A program made the position numbers and the translations under genes. A DNA stretch of 64,000 nucleotides, from the NCBI GenBank assembly GCA_905160935.1, contig CAJHZI010000425.1:1220001-1284000 (forward strand), read 5' to 3'. The DNA is from Enchytraeus crypticus. Taxonomy: Eukaryota; Annelida; Clitellata; Enchytraeida; Enchytraeidae. Every line of letters begins with the position of its first letter. Positions within the stretch are counted from its first letter, which is position 1. The notes beneath the pieces are model-generated. The model was given only the letters and a program-made list of their open reading frames with translations, did no database searches and was not told where the DNA came from. Positions 59,281-64,000 of the stretch are shown one piece after another.

Positions 59281-62200
59281 TCGTATAGCTAGAATAATTA
59301 GTAAGCTATCACATTGCGGTAGAGCTCTATGAAAGACCAGACCGTATAAGAGCACTATGTCAAAGCTCGATGATGGTTTGGCTTAACTACACACTGCTGA
59401 TGAGGTTGCTGAGTGATGGTTGAAAGAGTGTGACATATGCGCGAAGATCAGCGGTTCATCTGTGATGAGCCGTACACATGAACGGGTATAGAGGCAATGT
59501 TGAACTGGTGATCTCTTTAATTAGTTTCTACCTTATGAATAAGAGCAGATAAATTTTCACTGGTCTAATAGACTGTAATACCAGGATTTCTTTTATATGA
59601 TGTGGTATGCCTCAAGTGATACGTAATTCATTTTACAGTGTTCTCTAATTATTACTGTTATATGCAAGTTTCTGGGTAAACAGGATAATCTGGGTAAACA
59701 GGATAGTTTTCTCAGGGAATGATACCCCTGCCCTGTATATGTCAGTCAAAGCTGAGGAAAGCATAGGGGGCCCACCTCGTCAAAAAGCATATCCCCAAGA
59801 AATAATGGTATATCACGACAAGATAGAGAAGAGTGGAGGCGTTATGTACCATGGACCTGCCAGTAGGCAGTGCACTAAGAGAGAAGAAGACATGCATGTT
59901 TATGGGAGACTTTTTCTGATAAGCATTTCTCTGATATGCATATCTTTGATAAGCATATCTTTGATAAGCATATCTTTGATAAGCATATCTTTGATAAGCA
60001 TATCTTTGATTTGCATATCTCTGATAAACATATCTTTGATAAGCATTTCTCTGATAAGCAAGTAGCTGCCACTTATCAGAGATCTAATGAACTTCTAGTA
60101 GTTTTCATATATAGCTTTCATGTATTTATCATATGCTAGAGAAGATCTATCTAATACACGTGCTTAAAAAATCATGGATAGTTCTTGGATTGTGTTTTCA
60201 CTGTAGGACTCTTGGAGACGGTCAACGGATGAACTCTATGGGTAGGAATGGCTGGGCGGGAGGAGGAACCGGAAGCAGGACTCCATCAATTGATAGGGAT
60301 ATCGCGTACGTATCCTATGTGTCGTTCATCTTCTATTTCTTGTCATTACAGTTGTCTCATCTATTTTATATTATATTTCTTGCCATTATAGTTGTGTCAT
60401 CTATTTTATATTATATTTCTTGCCATTATAGTTGTGTCATCTATTTTATATTATATTTCTTGCCATTATAGTTGTGTCATCTATTTTATATTATATTTCT
60501 TGCCATTATAGTTGTGTCATCTATTTTATATTATATTTCTTGCCATTATAGTTGTGTCATCTATTTTATATTATATTTCTTGCCATTATAGTTGTGTCAT
60601 CTATTTTATATTTCTTGTCATTACAGTTGTGTCAGCTCTTTTATATTTCTTTCTTGTCATTACAGTTGTGTCACACATATCCATGTCCATGTTTCACATC
60701 CATACAATAGGTCCATGTGAAACATGGACCTATAAGGTCCATGTGAAACATGGACCTCAAGGAAGGAAGATATTAGGAAACTGGAGGCATTGGAAATGTG
60801 GATTTGGAGAAGAATGGAGAGGATTAGCTGGACTCAAAAGGTTACAAATGAGAAGTCCTGGAGAGAGTTGGCACAGATAGACAGTTGATAAATGTATCAA
60901 GAGATAGGAAGAAGAGATGGATAGGACACATTCTAAGGGGGAAGGTCTATTAAAAGAGGTCATAGAAGGTAGAATGGAAGGAAAAAGAGGCAGGGCAGGC
61001 CGAGATTAGGTATGTTAGATGATTTAAAAGACCCACTCATATGTGGAAATGAAGAGGAAGGCGGAAGACAGAGAAGAGTGGAGGCGTTATGTACCATGGA
61101 CCTGCCAGTAGGCAGTGCACTAAGAGAGAGAGAGACAGTTGTGTCATCTATTTTATATCTCTTGTCATTACACTTGTGTCATGTATTTTATATTTCTTTT
61201 CATTATAGTTGTGTCATCTACTTACAATTTCTTTCATTATATGAAGCTATTTACTTCTATTGTTCTAGCATGCGACGGTGAAGCTGGTAAAGCTAATGTT
61301 AACGTCAGTTTCCTCACTCATTAGCGATGTTAGTGACGGGCGAGCCCAGGATTTTAACCCGCATATACTGCTCCGCGATAGAATATGTTACTGACATCAC
61401 CATTGGCTCCAGTCAGTGACGACTTCAATATATTCTGTCTATTATAATCTTCCATTAGTTATAAAGCTTTTGGTTAAGTTCTCTCTCTAATTCTCCATAC
61501 GGTGTTTACGTACTATTTCTCTATCTAATAGTTAAGTACAATGTTGTCATGCTATTTCTCTATCTAATTAATTCTAAGTACTATGCTTTCAGTGCTATTT
61601 CTCTATCTAATTCTAAGTACAATGCTTTCAGTGCTATTTCTCTATCTAATTAATTCAAAGTACAATGTTTTCAATGCTATTTCTCAATCTAGTTATCACG
61701 GAAGTCTCTACTCGGACTCTAGAGCAGACTATCGAGACATGAGAGGGGCCGGGTTTAGAGCAAGTCAGGGGCGGGACCAACGAGCTCTGAGCCGTGACTG
61801 GAAGGGTGAAGGTCAGCCGGTTAGAGGTCAGAGTCGAGATGGAAGGACGGAGAGCCGCGACTGGAAAGACTTCAGGTACACACGGAGACCCAGCAAGGAC
61901 GCTAGAGAGGATTACATGGACTGGCGGGGAGGGGAGGTGGATCAGAGGTCAAGAGGTCAGAGTAAGGACACCGCGAGGGGTGGAGATGTGTTTAGAGGAG
62001 GGAGTAGGGCTGGGAGTAGAGACCCTGAGGAAGGGAGGAGGTACTCTATACCTCAGCAGCTTGGTAAGACCCTAGCCATGCAGTCCATGGAGGAGGACCG
62101 AAGTGCTGCCATAGCTGCTGTTAGGTAAGACCCCGCTGTCATACTCATAGAGCTAATGTTAATTAACGTTATCTTTAATGTGAATTAACGTTAACGAGAA

Positions 62201-63658
62201 TTAACATTAACTTTAACGTGAATTAACTTTAACGTGATTCAACGTGTATTAACGTGAATTAACTTTAACGTAAATTAACGTTAACAATGTTAACGTCGGT
62301 CTCCTCACTCGAAAGCGATGTCAGTGACGGGCGAGCCCTCGATTTGAACTCCGCACATACTGATCCACGGTCGAATATCTTACCGACATCGCCTCTGGCT
62401 CAAGCCTGTGCAGAGTGCAAGTATCTAATGCTTTTTATTAGATGCTTTCACTATCTAGCATTTGCTAAATGCTTTGACTGGTGTTAGATGATCTTATTCT
62501 CTAACCGATGTTAGATGCTAACACACTCTCTAACACTCGCTAGACTTGTTAGATGCTCTCTAACACTAACACTTGTTAGATGCTCTCATACTCACTCGCA
62601 TATCCTAAAACTTGTTAGAAGAAGCTTGCACGCAGCAACATTTTTCAATGATCCAACATTCTCTGATGTAATATATAATTTAATAAGTTAATTAAGTATT
62701 AGTTTAATGTAAGTAATTTAATAATTTAATAATTTATAATAAGTTATTTTATTAAAAACAAAAAAGACACAAAAACTCCTCGTGTTGTGTCCAGGTTGTT
62801 TGAAGAACTAACCAACCGATGACTGCACGTGTCGTCGAAGGCGACTATAGCACTAAGATCCATACCGACGTCAGAAAGGGCATTCGGTTGGTCAGCGCCT
62901 AGGCTCCAGAAATTGTTACAAAATTTAAACGTATGGAGAAGTCTCAAATAGGATATTGGCTGGTGGTGTGATGTAGGAGAGAGAGGATTTGGGACAGTCT
63001 ATTCGTATCCCGACCCTAGTTAAACTGGGAGTCAAGGGAGGATGATGATGATGATGATTAAGTTATTTTAATAAGTTAATAATTTAATAAGTTAATTTCT
63101 CGCACGTTTTGTCATAGAAAGATGACCGGAGCCTCAAGCACTCGCACCTCTCCCCCCGCTGACCTGAGACCTGCCTATCTGCGTGGAGCCAGCAAGTCCA
63201 TCAGCAATCCATCTGCTTCCGCTACTGTTACTGCAAAAGTCCCCAATGCTGAGCAGAAAGTTATAGAAAATGGAAAAGGCAATGGCAACGCTGTTGCTGT
63301 CGATAGGATCTCTTCTGATAGTGGTAGCGCTGACTGTAAGAGTTTAAATTCTGACGAAGCTTCAGAGAATGGTAACACTGCTGTCAGTAGTGACTCAAGT
63401 GGTAACTCTGTGGAGAGCGAGTCTGTATCAGAGAGTCATCGACCTTCGTCGAAGACAACATCGAGTCTCGACGAGCACAGTAAATCTATGACAACATCGA
63501 GTCAGAGTACTAGTAATACTGCTGCAGAGAGGACTGAATCTAGTAGCGAGTATAATAAGTGCATGACAACATCTAGTGAAGTGGAACTGTCTGCTGAAGC
63601 TATGGAAAAGAAAAACAGAGCCATCATGGAAGAGTTTCTTCATATACTCGACTTTAAG
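47055..63658 (+). CDS. EIF4G: eIF4G translation initiation scaffold, partial gene
   Basis: eIF4G bridges the cap-binding protein eIF4E, the helicase eIF4A and eIF3 to recruit the 43S complex to mRNA. Exons: 47055-47367, 48611-48720, 49910-50243, 50779-50897, 53632-53961, 54559-54696, 55463-55522, 56011-56157, 56623-56702, 57500-57656, (58370-58473), (58691-58885), 60207-60305, 61693-62124, 63118-63658. Phases agree except around the two bracketed exons. In order it shows a Ser/Asn/Arg/Tyr-rich N-terminus, the eIF4E-binding YDRDFLL, NAWKP before the domain, MIF4G ([10 protein letters not shown] to IQDVLELR), an RD/RG-rich linker and the MA3 start ([17 protein letters not shown]). The rest of MA3 and the W2 domain lie beyond the window. 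No PABP-binding region was found. The frame breaks at 58.4-58.9 kb leave open whether this is the working copy. Confidence 0.93.
48060..48312 (+). mobile_element. SINE-L copy in eIF4G intron
   Basis: TCCTGGATAAACAGGATTG, TTTTCTCATGGAATGGCGCC, CGAAGCTGAATAAGACATAT, then GATGATTTAAAGATCCACTC, TATACCATGGACCTGCCAGT and AGGCAGTGCACTAAGAGAGA, running into ATATAGTTATCTC and TATATC repeats. Confidence 0.85.
48611..48720 (+). CDS. EIF4G: eIF4G exon 2 of window
   Basis: Two acceptors are possible: TTAAG at 48610, with a branch-like TACTAAT 23 nt upstream (fits the GTTCGT donor of exon 1), or GATGCAG at 48632. The common part reads [20 protein letters not shown] then NGNIKNGIL, ending at CTG|GTACGT, phase 0. 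Low conservation is expected in this part of eIF4G. Confidence 0.65.
48840..49072 (+). mobile_element. Dispersed repeat family E copy
   Basis: GACAATGAGAAATCACCTCAG, AAGACATTTCTTTTCC, GAATGTGTACCTTGGATCTG and CACCTGAGAGAGAGGG. The order is that of 6590-6840, with GTACCTTGGA.CTG in the position of the RT-GA tail GTACCATGGACCTG. Confidence 0.55.
49910..50243 (+). CDS. EIF4G: eIF4G exon 3 of window
   Basis: Acceptor GTGCAATGCAG; donor TCTA|GTAAGT, a full consensus. 111 codons plus one base: [96 protein letters not shown]. It is Ser/Arg/Asp-rich, predicted disordered, and precedes the eIF4E-binding exon. Confidence 0.85.
50468..50712. repeat. 37-bp minisatellite carrying GGTAAGATG
   Basis: About seven units containing GGTAAGATGCAGCTGTTAAT and GGTAAAGATGTTTACAT; spacing is 37 bp apart from one unit with an insertion (ACATGT near 50507). 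Each unit has a donor-like GGTAAGA, and the array ends only 66 bp before the exon 4 acceptor. Confidence 0.92.
50779..50897 (+). CDS. EIF4G: eIF4G exon 4 of window: eIF4E-binding site
   Basis: Acceptor GATTTGACAG, donor CAG|GTAACG. With the split Lys codon it reads [18 protein letters not shown], then [24 protein letters not shown] satisfies the canonical Y-x4-L-hydrophobic eIF4E-binding motif, and PPGLPP matches the KPEGLPPI segment that follows it in vertebrate eIF4G. This is the strongest single identifier in the 5' half of the gene. Confidence 0.96.
51028..51165 (+). mobile_element. SINE-B copy followed by family D/E scraps
   Basis: GCTGAGCCGGTGACTTGTTG, GCAAGTTGTTCGACAGCAG, GGGTTCATATCTAGTGCTCG, GTGACATGGTATTCGAGC. 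After it come TTGTTGTGTCCAGGTAACTG (family D) and GAGGAAAGCAACGGCAAACG (family E) at 51186-51280. Confidence 0.7.
51469..51832. repeat. Long (TA)n block with RT-GA end inside
   Basis: TA (51471-51540), GA (51541-51570), then GGAACCTGCCCGTAGGCAGTG and CACTAATA (51578-51607), which is the RT-GA 3' terminus, then a further 200 bp of TA and (GTAT)n. The element end sits between GA and TA tracts. Confidence 0.9.
53172..53303 (+). mobile_element. SINE-A copy
   Basis: The best full-length forward copy: GGAGCCAGTGGCGATGTCGG, TAAGATATTCGACCGTGGAT, CAGTATGTGCGG, B box GGTTCAAATCC, TGGGCTCGCCCGGCACAG, TTTCGAGTAATGAAAGTGAC, GTTAACATTAGCTTTACC. Confidence 0.9.
53415..53501 (+). pseudogene. Truncated duplicate of exon 5 acceptor and 5' end
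   Basis: AGTTACTATATTGTTTCAG| is followed by CCTGTGATGAACTC.ACTAAT, TCCCAGCCTCG.CCTCGACA and is then interrupted. The same sequence begins the real exon at 53632. The copy has a usable AG and an open frame ([13 protein letters not shown]) but no donor before a TAG near 53550. Confidence 0.88.
53632..53961 (+). CDS. EIF4G: eIF4G exon 5 of window (linker to MIF4G)
   Basis: Acceptor ATTGTTTCAG, donor GAG|GTGAGG, 110 codons in phase 0. Ser/Arg/Gln-rich start ([20 protein letters not shown], a QQQQQQHQQ run), then the conserved [20 protein letters not shown]. The I-x-L..dV.LH...NAWKP pattern lies just ahead of MIF4G in animal eIF4G proteins. Confidence 0.93.
54559..54696 (+). CDS. EIF4G: eIF4G exon 6 of window: MIF4G start
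   Basis: 46 codons, phase 0. [46 protein letters not shown] is an unmistakable match to the first two helices of the eIF4G MIF4G domain (FRKVRSILNKLTP.MF..L..QV). This HEAT-repeat domain binds eIF4A and RNA. Acceptor GCCATGCAG, donor AAG|GTATGA. Confidence 0.97.
54755..54837. other. Long intronic hairpin, ~39-bp arms, 5-nt loop
   Basis: Left arm 54755-54792, loop TGAAC, right arm 54798-54837. The inner 18 bp (CAACCTCTTCCCACGAAAT and its complement) pair perfectly; the outer part (TTCTATCATCA..) pairs with a few mismatches or a one-base bulge. It starts 58 bp after exon 6. The size suits a microRNA-type stem, a recent palindromic MITE or a foldback duplication. Confidence 0.85.
55463..55522 (+). 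CDS. EIF4G: eIF4G exon 7 of window (MIF4G)
   Basis: 20 codons, [20 protein letters not shown], matching AI.EP.FSVAYA.MC.CL. of other eIF4G proteins. Acceptor TTTTTTCAG. The donor ACG|GTTTGT is weak; without splicing the frame runs on for 53 codons. Phase 0. Confidence 0.96.
55686..55775 (+). mobile_element. Family D 3' fragment
   Basis: GTGCCTTGGATCCAGAAATT, TAATCCCGACCCTAGTTAAA, CTGGGATTTAAGGGAAGGAA, GATGGTGATGAAGATGA. The same end lies at 62998-63058 and, reversed, near 34560-34620. Confidence 0.7.
56011..56157 (+). CDS. EIF4G: eIF4G exon 8 of window (MIF4G)
   Basis: 49 codons, phase 0: [62 protein letters not shown] is the conserved MIF4G helix pair. Acceptor ATTTCTTTAG, donor ACG|GTTTGA, after which the frame stops at once (TGA), confirming the boundary. 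Confidence 0.96.
56623..56702 (+). CDS. EIF4G: eIF4G exon 9 of window (MIF4G)
   Basis: 26 codons plus [29 protein letters not shown]. The charged helix followed by RRSLGNI(K/R)FIGELFKL is a family hallmark, and the Arg codon is split 2+1 with exon 10. Acceptor AATGTACAG, donor AG|GTTAGA. Confidence 0.96.
57100..57475 (+). pseudogene. Three truncated tandem copies of exon 10's 5' part
   Basis: Copies start right after TTATGACAG at 57100, 57328 and 57413, each reading G.TTCATAGGAGAG, TGTTTAAG, CTGTTGTCAGAGAAGATCAT and breaking off near GACTGT. The first has a stop (ATGGGATAG); the others encode [15 protein letters not shown] and then TGA. Between them lies a (TATGACTGTATGACATAT)n microsatellite made of the junction sequence. 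Spacing from copy 2 to copy 3 is 85 bp, and from copy 3 to the true exon 87 bp. Confidence 0.93.
57500..57656 (+). CDS. EIF4G: eIF4G exon 10 of window (MIF4G)
   Basis: Acceptor GTATGACAG, donor AAG|GTTGTA, 157 nt (one base plus 52 codons). [52 protein letters not shown] matches the most conserved MIF4G segment ([10 protein letters not shown]....M..C...LL.....ESLECLC.LL.TIGKDLD). Three decoy copies of its 5' end lie just upstream. Confidence 0.97.
57970..58369. repeat. 72-bp array containing the exon 11 acceptor sequence
   Basis: Units carry TTGATTGATTGATGCTCTGT, GGTAGGGTCACATTTATTG and TGATCTCTGTCAGGTTAAC. GTGGTAGGGTCACATT occurs at about 58148, 58219, 58291 and 58363, the last being the junction to exon 11. 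Earlier units have CAGGTTCACATTGA (57976, 58027), perhaps the ancestral acceptor. Confidence 0.92.
58370..58473 (+). pseudogene. EIF4G: eIF4G exon 11, end of MIF4G, frame-broken
   Basis: After [16 protein letters not shown] is read, then TAA at 58397. One base earlier [20 protein letters not shown] then VLELRN runs on, matching SSRIRFMLQDVLDLR of vertebrates. A single missing base near 58395 (AAGTAAAAGG for AAGGTAAAAGG) explains the break. No GT donor follows LELRN (AATACCTCAC). The exon is either truly damaged or misread at two places, and the protein-level match is strong. Confidence 0.75.
58691..58885 (+). pseudogene. EIF4G: eIF4G exon 12, post-MIF4G segment, frame-broken
   Basis: Acceptor [22 protein letters not shown] in one frame, then [18 protein letters not shown] and [15 protein letters not shown] in another. 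This corresponds to [22 protein letters not shown] of vertebrates. The shift falls at CACAGGATG (58769-58777), where one more A would restore [19 protein letters not shown] donor lies at 58866 and other weak GTs follow, but the phase to exon 13 does not fit as read. Confidence 0.7.
59010..59278 (-). mobile_element. Family E fragment plus (TA)n microsatellite
   Basis: CAGTGCACTGCCAAGTGCAGG, TTCAAAGTGTATATTCATAC, GCATAGAGCACTCCTTTGAT, CACAAGTTAATCCC (59016-59120) is a reverse family E copy whose end carries the RT-GA-like CAGTGCACTGCC. It is followed by CTTATATATATA and about 80 bp of TA (59196-59277). Confidence 0.7.
59670..59885 (+). mobile_element. SINE-L copy with internal deletion
   Basis: GGGTAAACAGGATAATCTGG, TTTCTCAGGGAATGATACCC, AGCTGAGGAAAGCATAGGGG, then a jump from ATAATGGTATATCACGACAA to TAGAGAAGAGTGGAGGCG, TATGTACCATGGACCTGCC, AGGCAGTGCACTAAGAGAGA. 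Confidence 0.85.
59925..60062. repeat. 15-bp tandem repeat TTGATAAGCATATCT
   Basis: Nine or so units of TTTGATAAGCATATC with few changes, just after the SINE-L end. Frames on both strands stay open (ISLISISL type) only because the unit is a multiple of three. Confidence 0.93.
60207..60305 (+). CDS. EIF4G: eIF4G exon 13 of window (Gly/Ser/Arg linker)
   Basis: Acceptor TTTCACTGTAG; donor [28 protein letters not shown] then [13 protein letters not shown]. Only one frame is open, requiring a phase-2 predecessor. The end phase 2 fits exon 14 exactly. The region between MIF4G and MA3 is poorly conserved, so identity rests on position and phase. Confidence 0.75.
60335..60680. repeat. 40-bp array with acceptor-like units
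   Basis: About seven nearly identical units: TCTATTTTATATTATATTTC, TTGCCATTATAG, TTGTGTCA, then diverged units with TTGTCATTACAG. Every unit resembles a 3' splice site (T-rich tract then CATTATAG or CATTACAG). It begins 30 bp after the exon 13 donor and continues at 61134-61235 beyond the RT-GA insertion. Confidence 0.94.
60676..61135 (+). mobile_element. RT-GA insertion splitting the 40-bp array
   Basis: ACAGTTGTGTCA stands on both sides (60663-60674 and 61135-61146), compatible with a 12-bp target-site duplication, though the string is also part of the array unit. Inside are two identical palindromes AGGTCCATGT/ACATGGACCT (60709-60731, 60735-60757), then the frame [20 protein letters not shown] and further [12 protein letters not shown]-type C-terminus with frameshifts, ending GGCAGTGCACTAAGAGAGAGAG. 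The orientation is that of the gene. Confidence 0.88.
61276..61425 (-). mobile_element. SINE-A copy
   Basis: Minus strand: GACTGGAGCCAATGGTGATG, AGTAACATATTCTATCGCGG, AGCAGTATATGCGGGTTAAA, ATCCTGGGCTCGCCCGTCAC, TAACATCGCTAATGAGTGAG, GAAACTGACGTTAACATTAG, CTTTACCAGCTTCACC. The B box has lost a G and gained an A. Confidence 0.88.
61485..61690. repeat. 45-bp imperfect array before exon 14
   Basis: CTATTTCTCTATCTAATTAA, TTCTAAGTACAATGTTTTCA, GTG repeated about four times up to the exon 14 acceptor TTTCTCAATCTAG. CTATTTCTC..ATCTA of each unit is the same as the acceptor region, so this array too includes a splice-site sequence. Confidence 0.85.
61693..62124 (+). CDS. EIF4G: eIF4G exon 14 of window (RD/RG-rich linker)
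   Basis: 432 nt: one base, 143 codons and two bases; donor [107 protein letters not shown]. Repeated SRDW and RG/RD units resemble the RGDR/ERGGDR linker between MIF4G and MA3 of vertebrate eIF4G. Likely disordered and RNA-binding. It is GC-rich and purine-rich compared with its flanks. Confidence 0.88.
62150..62288. repeat. TTAACGTGAATTAAC array
   Basis: Imperfect units of TTTAACGTGAATTAACG that run straight into the TTAACG tail of the SINE-A at 62288, as though the SINE tail had expanded. Confidence 0.85.
62288..62405 (-). mobile_element. SINE-A copy
   Basis: Minus strand: GAGCCAGAGGCGATGTCGGT, AAGATATTCGACCGTGGATC, AGTATGTGCGG, AGTTCAAATCGAGGGCTCGC, CCGTCACTGACATCG, CTTTCGAGTGAGGAGACCGA, CGTTAACATTG. 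Confidence 0.9.
62455..62630. repeat. Degenerate TTAGATGCTCTCTAACAC array
   Basis: GTTAGATG, CTCTAACACT and ACTTGTTAGATGCTCTC units in loose order over 170 bp. Non-coding. Confidence 0.7.
62775..63058 (+). mobile_element. Family D copy with (GAT)n tail
   Basis: GTGTTGTGTCCAGGTTGTTT, CTAACCAACCGATGACTGCA, CGTGTCGTCGAAGGCGACTA, CACTAAGATCCATACCGACG, AGAAAGGGCATTCGGTTGG, CCAGAAATTG, CCGACCCTAGTTAAACTGGG, then GATGATGATGATGATGAT. Most complete copy of the family. Confidence 0.8.
63118..63658 (+). CDS. EIF4G: eIF4G exon 15 of window: MA3 start
   Basis: Acceptor GTTTTGTCATAG, donor AAG|GTAAAT. 180 codons after a completed Arg codon: Ser-rich low-complexity sequence ([40 protein letters not shown]), then [20 protein letters not shown] and HILDFK. 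The end matches [24 protein letters not shown], helix 1 of the MA3 domain, the second eIF4A-binding module. The exon ends at the same residue as in vertebrate proteins (before EAVQCV). Confidence 0.94.
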
Positions 63659-63764
63659 GTAAATAAATTTAATTTTTACATTTACATTGACAATATCTAT
63701 CAATGTCTGTTGAATTTTTTAGGGCATGTCAGATGATCATCCTGGGGCTGATTCCAGCCAAAGA

Positions 63765-63925
63765 TTTCTCTATGATGTTCCTCCACAAAACTCTATTCTT
63801 CGCCATTCCTTGATGTACATGCTTGTTCTACTTTCTGTTCTCCAATAAATGCTAACTCCAGCTGCCTTCAAGTCTTCTTTGATGCAATCATTCCATCTTC
63901 TTTTAGGTCTTACGACAATTTTTTG
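63765..63925 (-). mobile_element. Non-LTR retrotransposon C-terminal fragment
   Basis: The minus frame reads KIVVRPKRRWNDCIKEDLKA, AGVSIYWRTESRTSMYIKEW, RRIEFCGGTS and stops (complement of 63770-63772). The G.P..RW.D...EDL...G(V/L)S.......W..WR pattern is the usual C-terminus of animal endonuclease/reverse transcriptase elements. It differs from both RT-GA and the CR1-like fragment at 37.3 kb, so a third LINE lineage is present. It may continue past the window. Confidence 0.7.
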
Positions 63926-64000
63926 TCACTTGATTTATACTTAATATCTTTCGAGAGTTTCTGTTTTCTTCCATGCTGTTTTAAAATGTTTTTTAAAATG

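Noticed and set aside
59739-60065. 108-codon plus ORF
   Set aside because: It runs from a SINE-L copy into a 15-bp tandem repeat; no independent coding signal.

Overview
The window is nuclear DNA from an animal, probably a marine invertebrate (lophotrochozoan or invertebrate deuterostome; it cannot be narrowed safely from this sequence). The reasons are AT-rich DNA with long GT-AG introns, dense dispersed retroelements, tRNA-derived SINEs and microsatellites, and two conserved animal genes assembled below from short exons by splice signal, phase and protein similarity. There is no bacterial-style operon, CRISPR array or phage gene.

Gene content, both on the + strand. (1) A TSR2-like gene (WGG-domain pre-rRNA processing factor / Rps26 chaperone) runs from about 31270 to 40250 in six phase-compatible exons. 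As read, it carries two lesions: the donor after exon 3 is CAG|ATATGG instead of CAG|GTATGG, and the Trp codon of the terminal GWT..RRKK motif is TGA. (2) The 5' two thirds of an eIF4G gene runs from about 47055 to 63658 and off the right end. It covers a low-complexity N-terminus, the eIF4E-binding site YDRDFLL, the MIF4G domain, an Arg/Asp/Gly-rich linker and the first helix of the MA3 domain. The two exons for the end of MIF4G and the segment after it (58370-58890) are readable by homology only across one-base frame breaks.

Layout. 1-31 kb has no gene I can support. It holds retroelement fragments, SINEs, a very homogeneous 23-bp satellite (6.9-7.5 kb), microsatellites, and a GC-rich island (29.1-30.9 kb) with an approximately 89-bp tandem array and an unidentified ORF. 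31-40 kb is the TSR2 gene; its introns hold a decayed non-LTR reverse transcriptase, an orphan MEGF-type EGF exon fragment and two blocks of a 33-bp minisatellite split by an insertion. 40-47 kb is intergenic or eIF4G 5' region, with a TAGCCTATA-type array. 47-64 kb is eIF4G, whose introns are full of local tandem arrays.

Mobile DNA. One LINE family (called RT-GA here) recurs at least twelve times, nearly always ending GTGCACTAAGAGAGAGA and often running into a (GA)n microsatellite. A non-autonomous family with its own head shares the RT-GA 3' end, which looks like a LINE/SINE partnership. A tRNA-derived SINE (SINE-A, with B box GGTTCAAATCC) occurs at least nine times on both strands.

The most unusual structure is in eIF4G. 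Upstream of exon 5 and of exon 10 lie truncated copies of the same exon's 5' end together with its AG acceptor. The exon 11 acceptor has become the unit of a 72-bp array, and two other introns hold arrays whose units carry acceptor-like or donor-like motifs.
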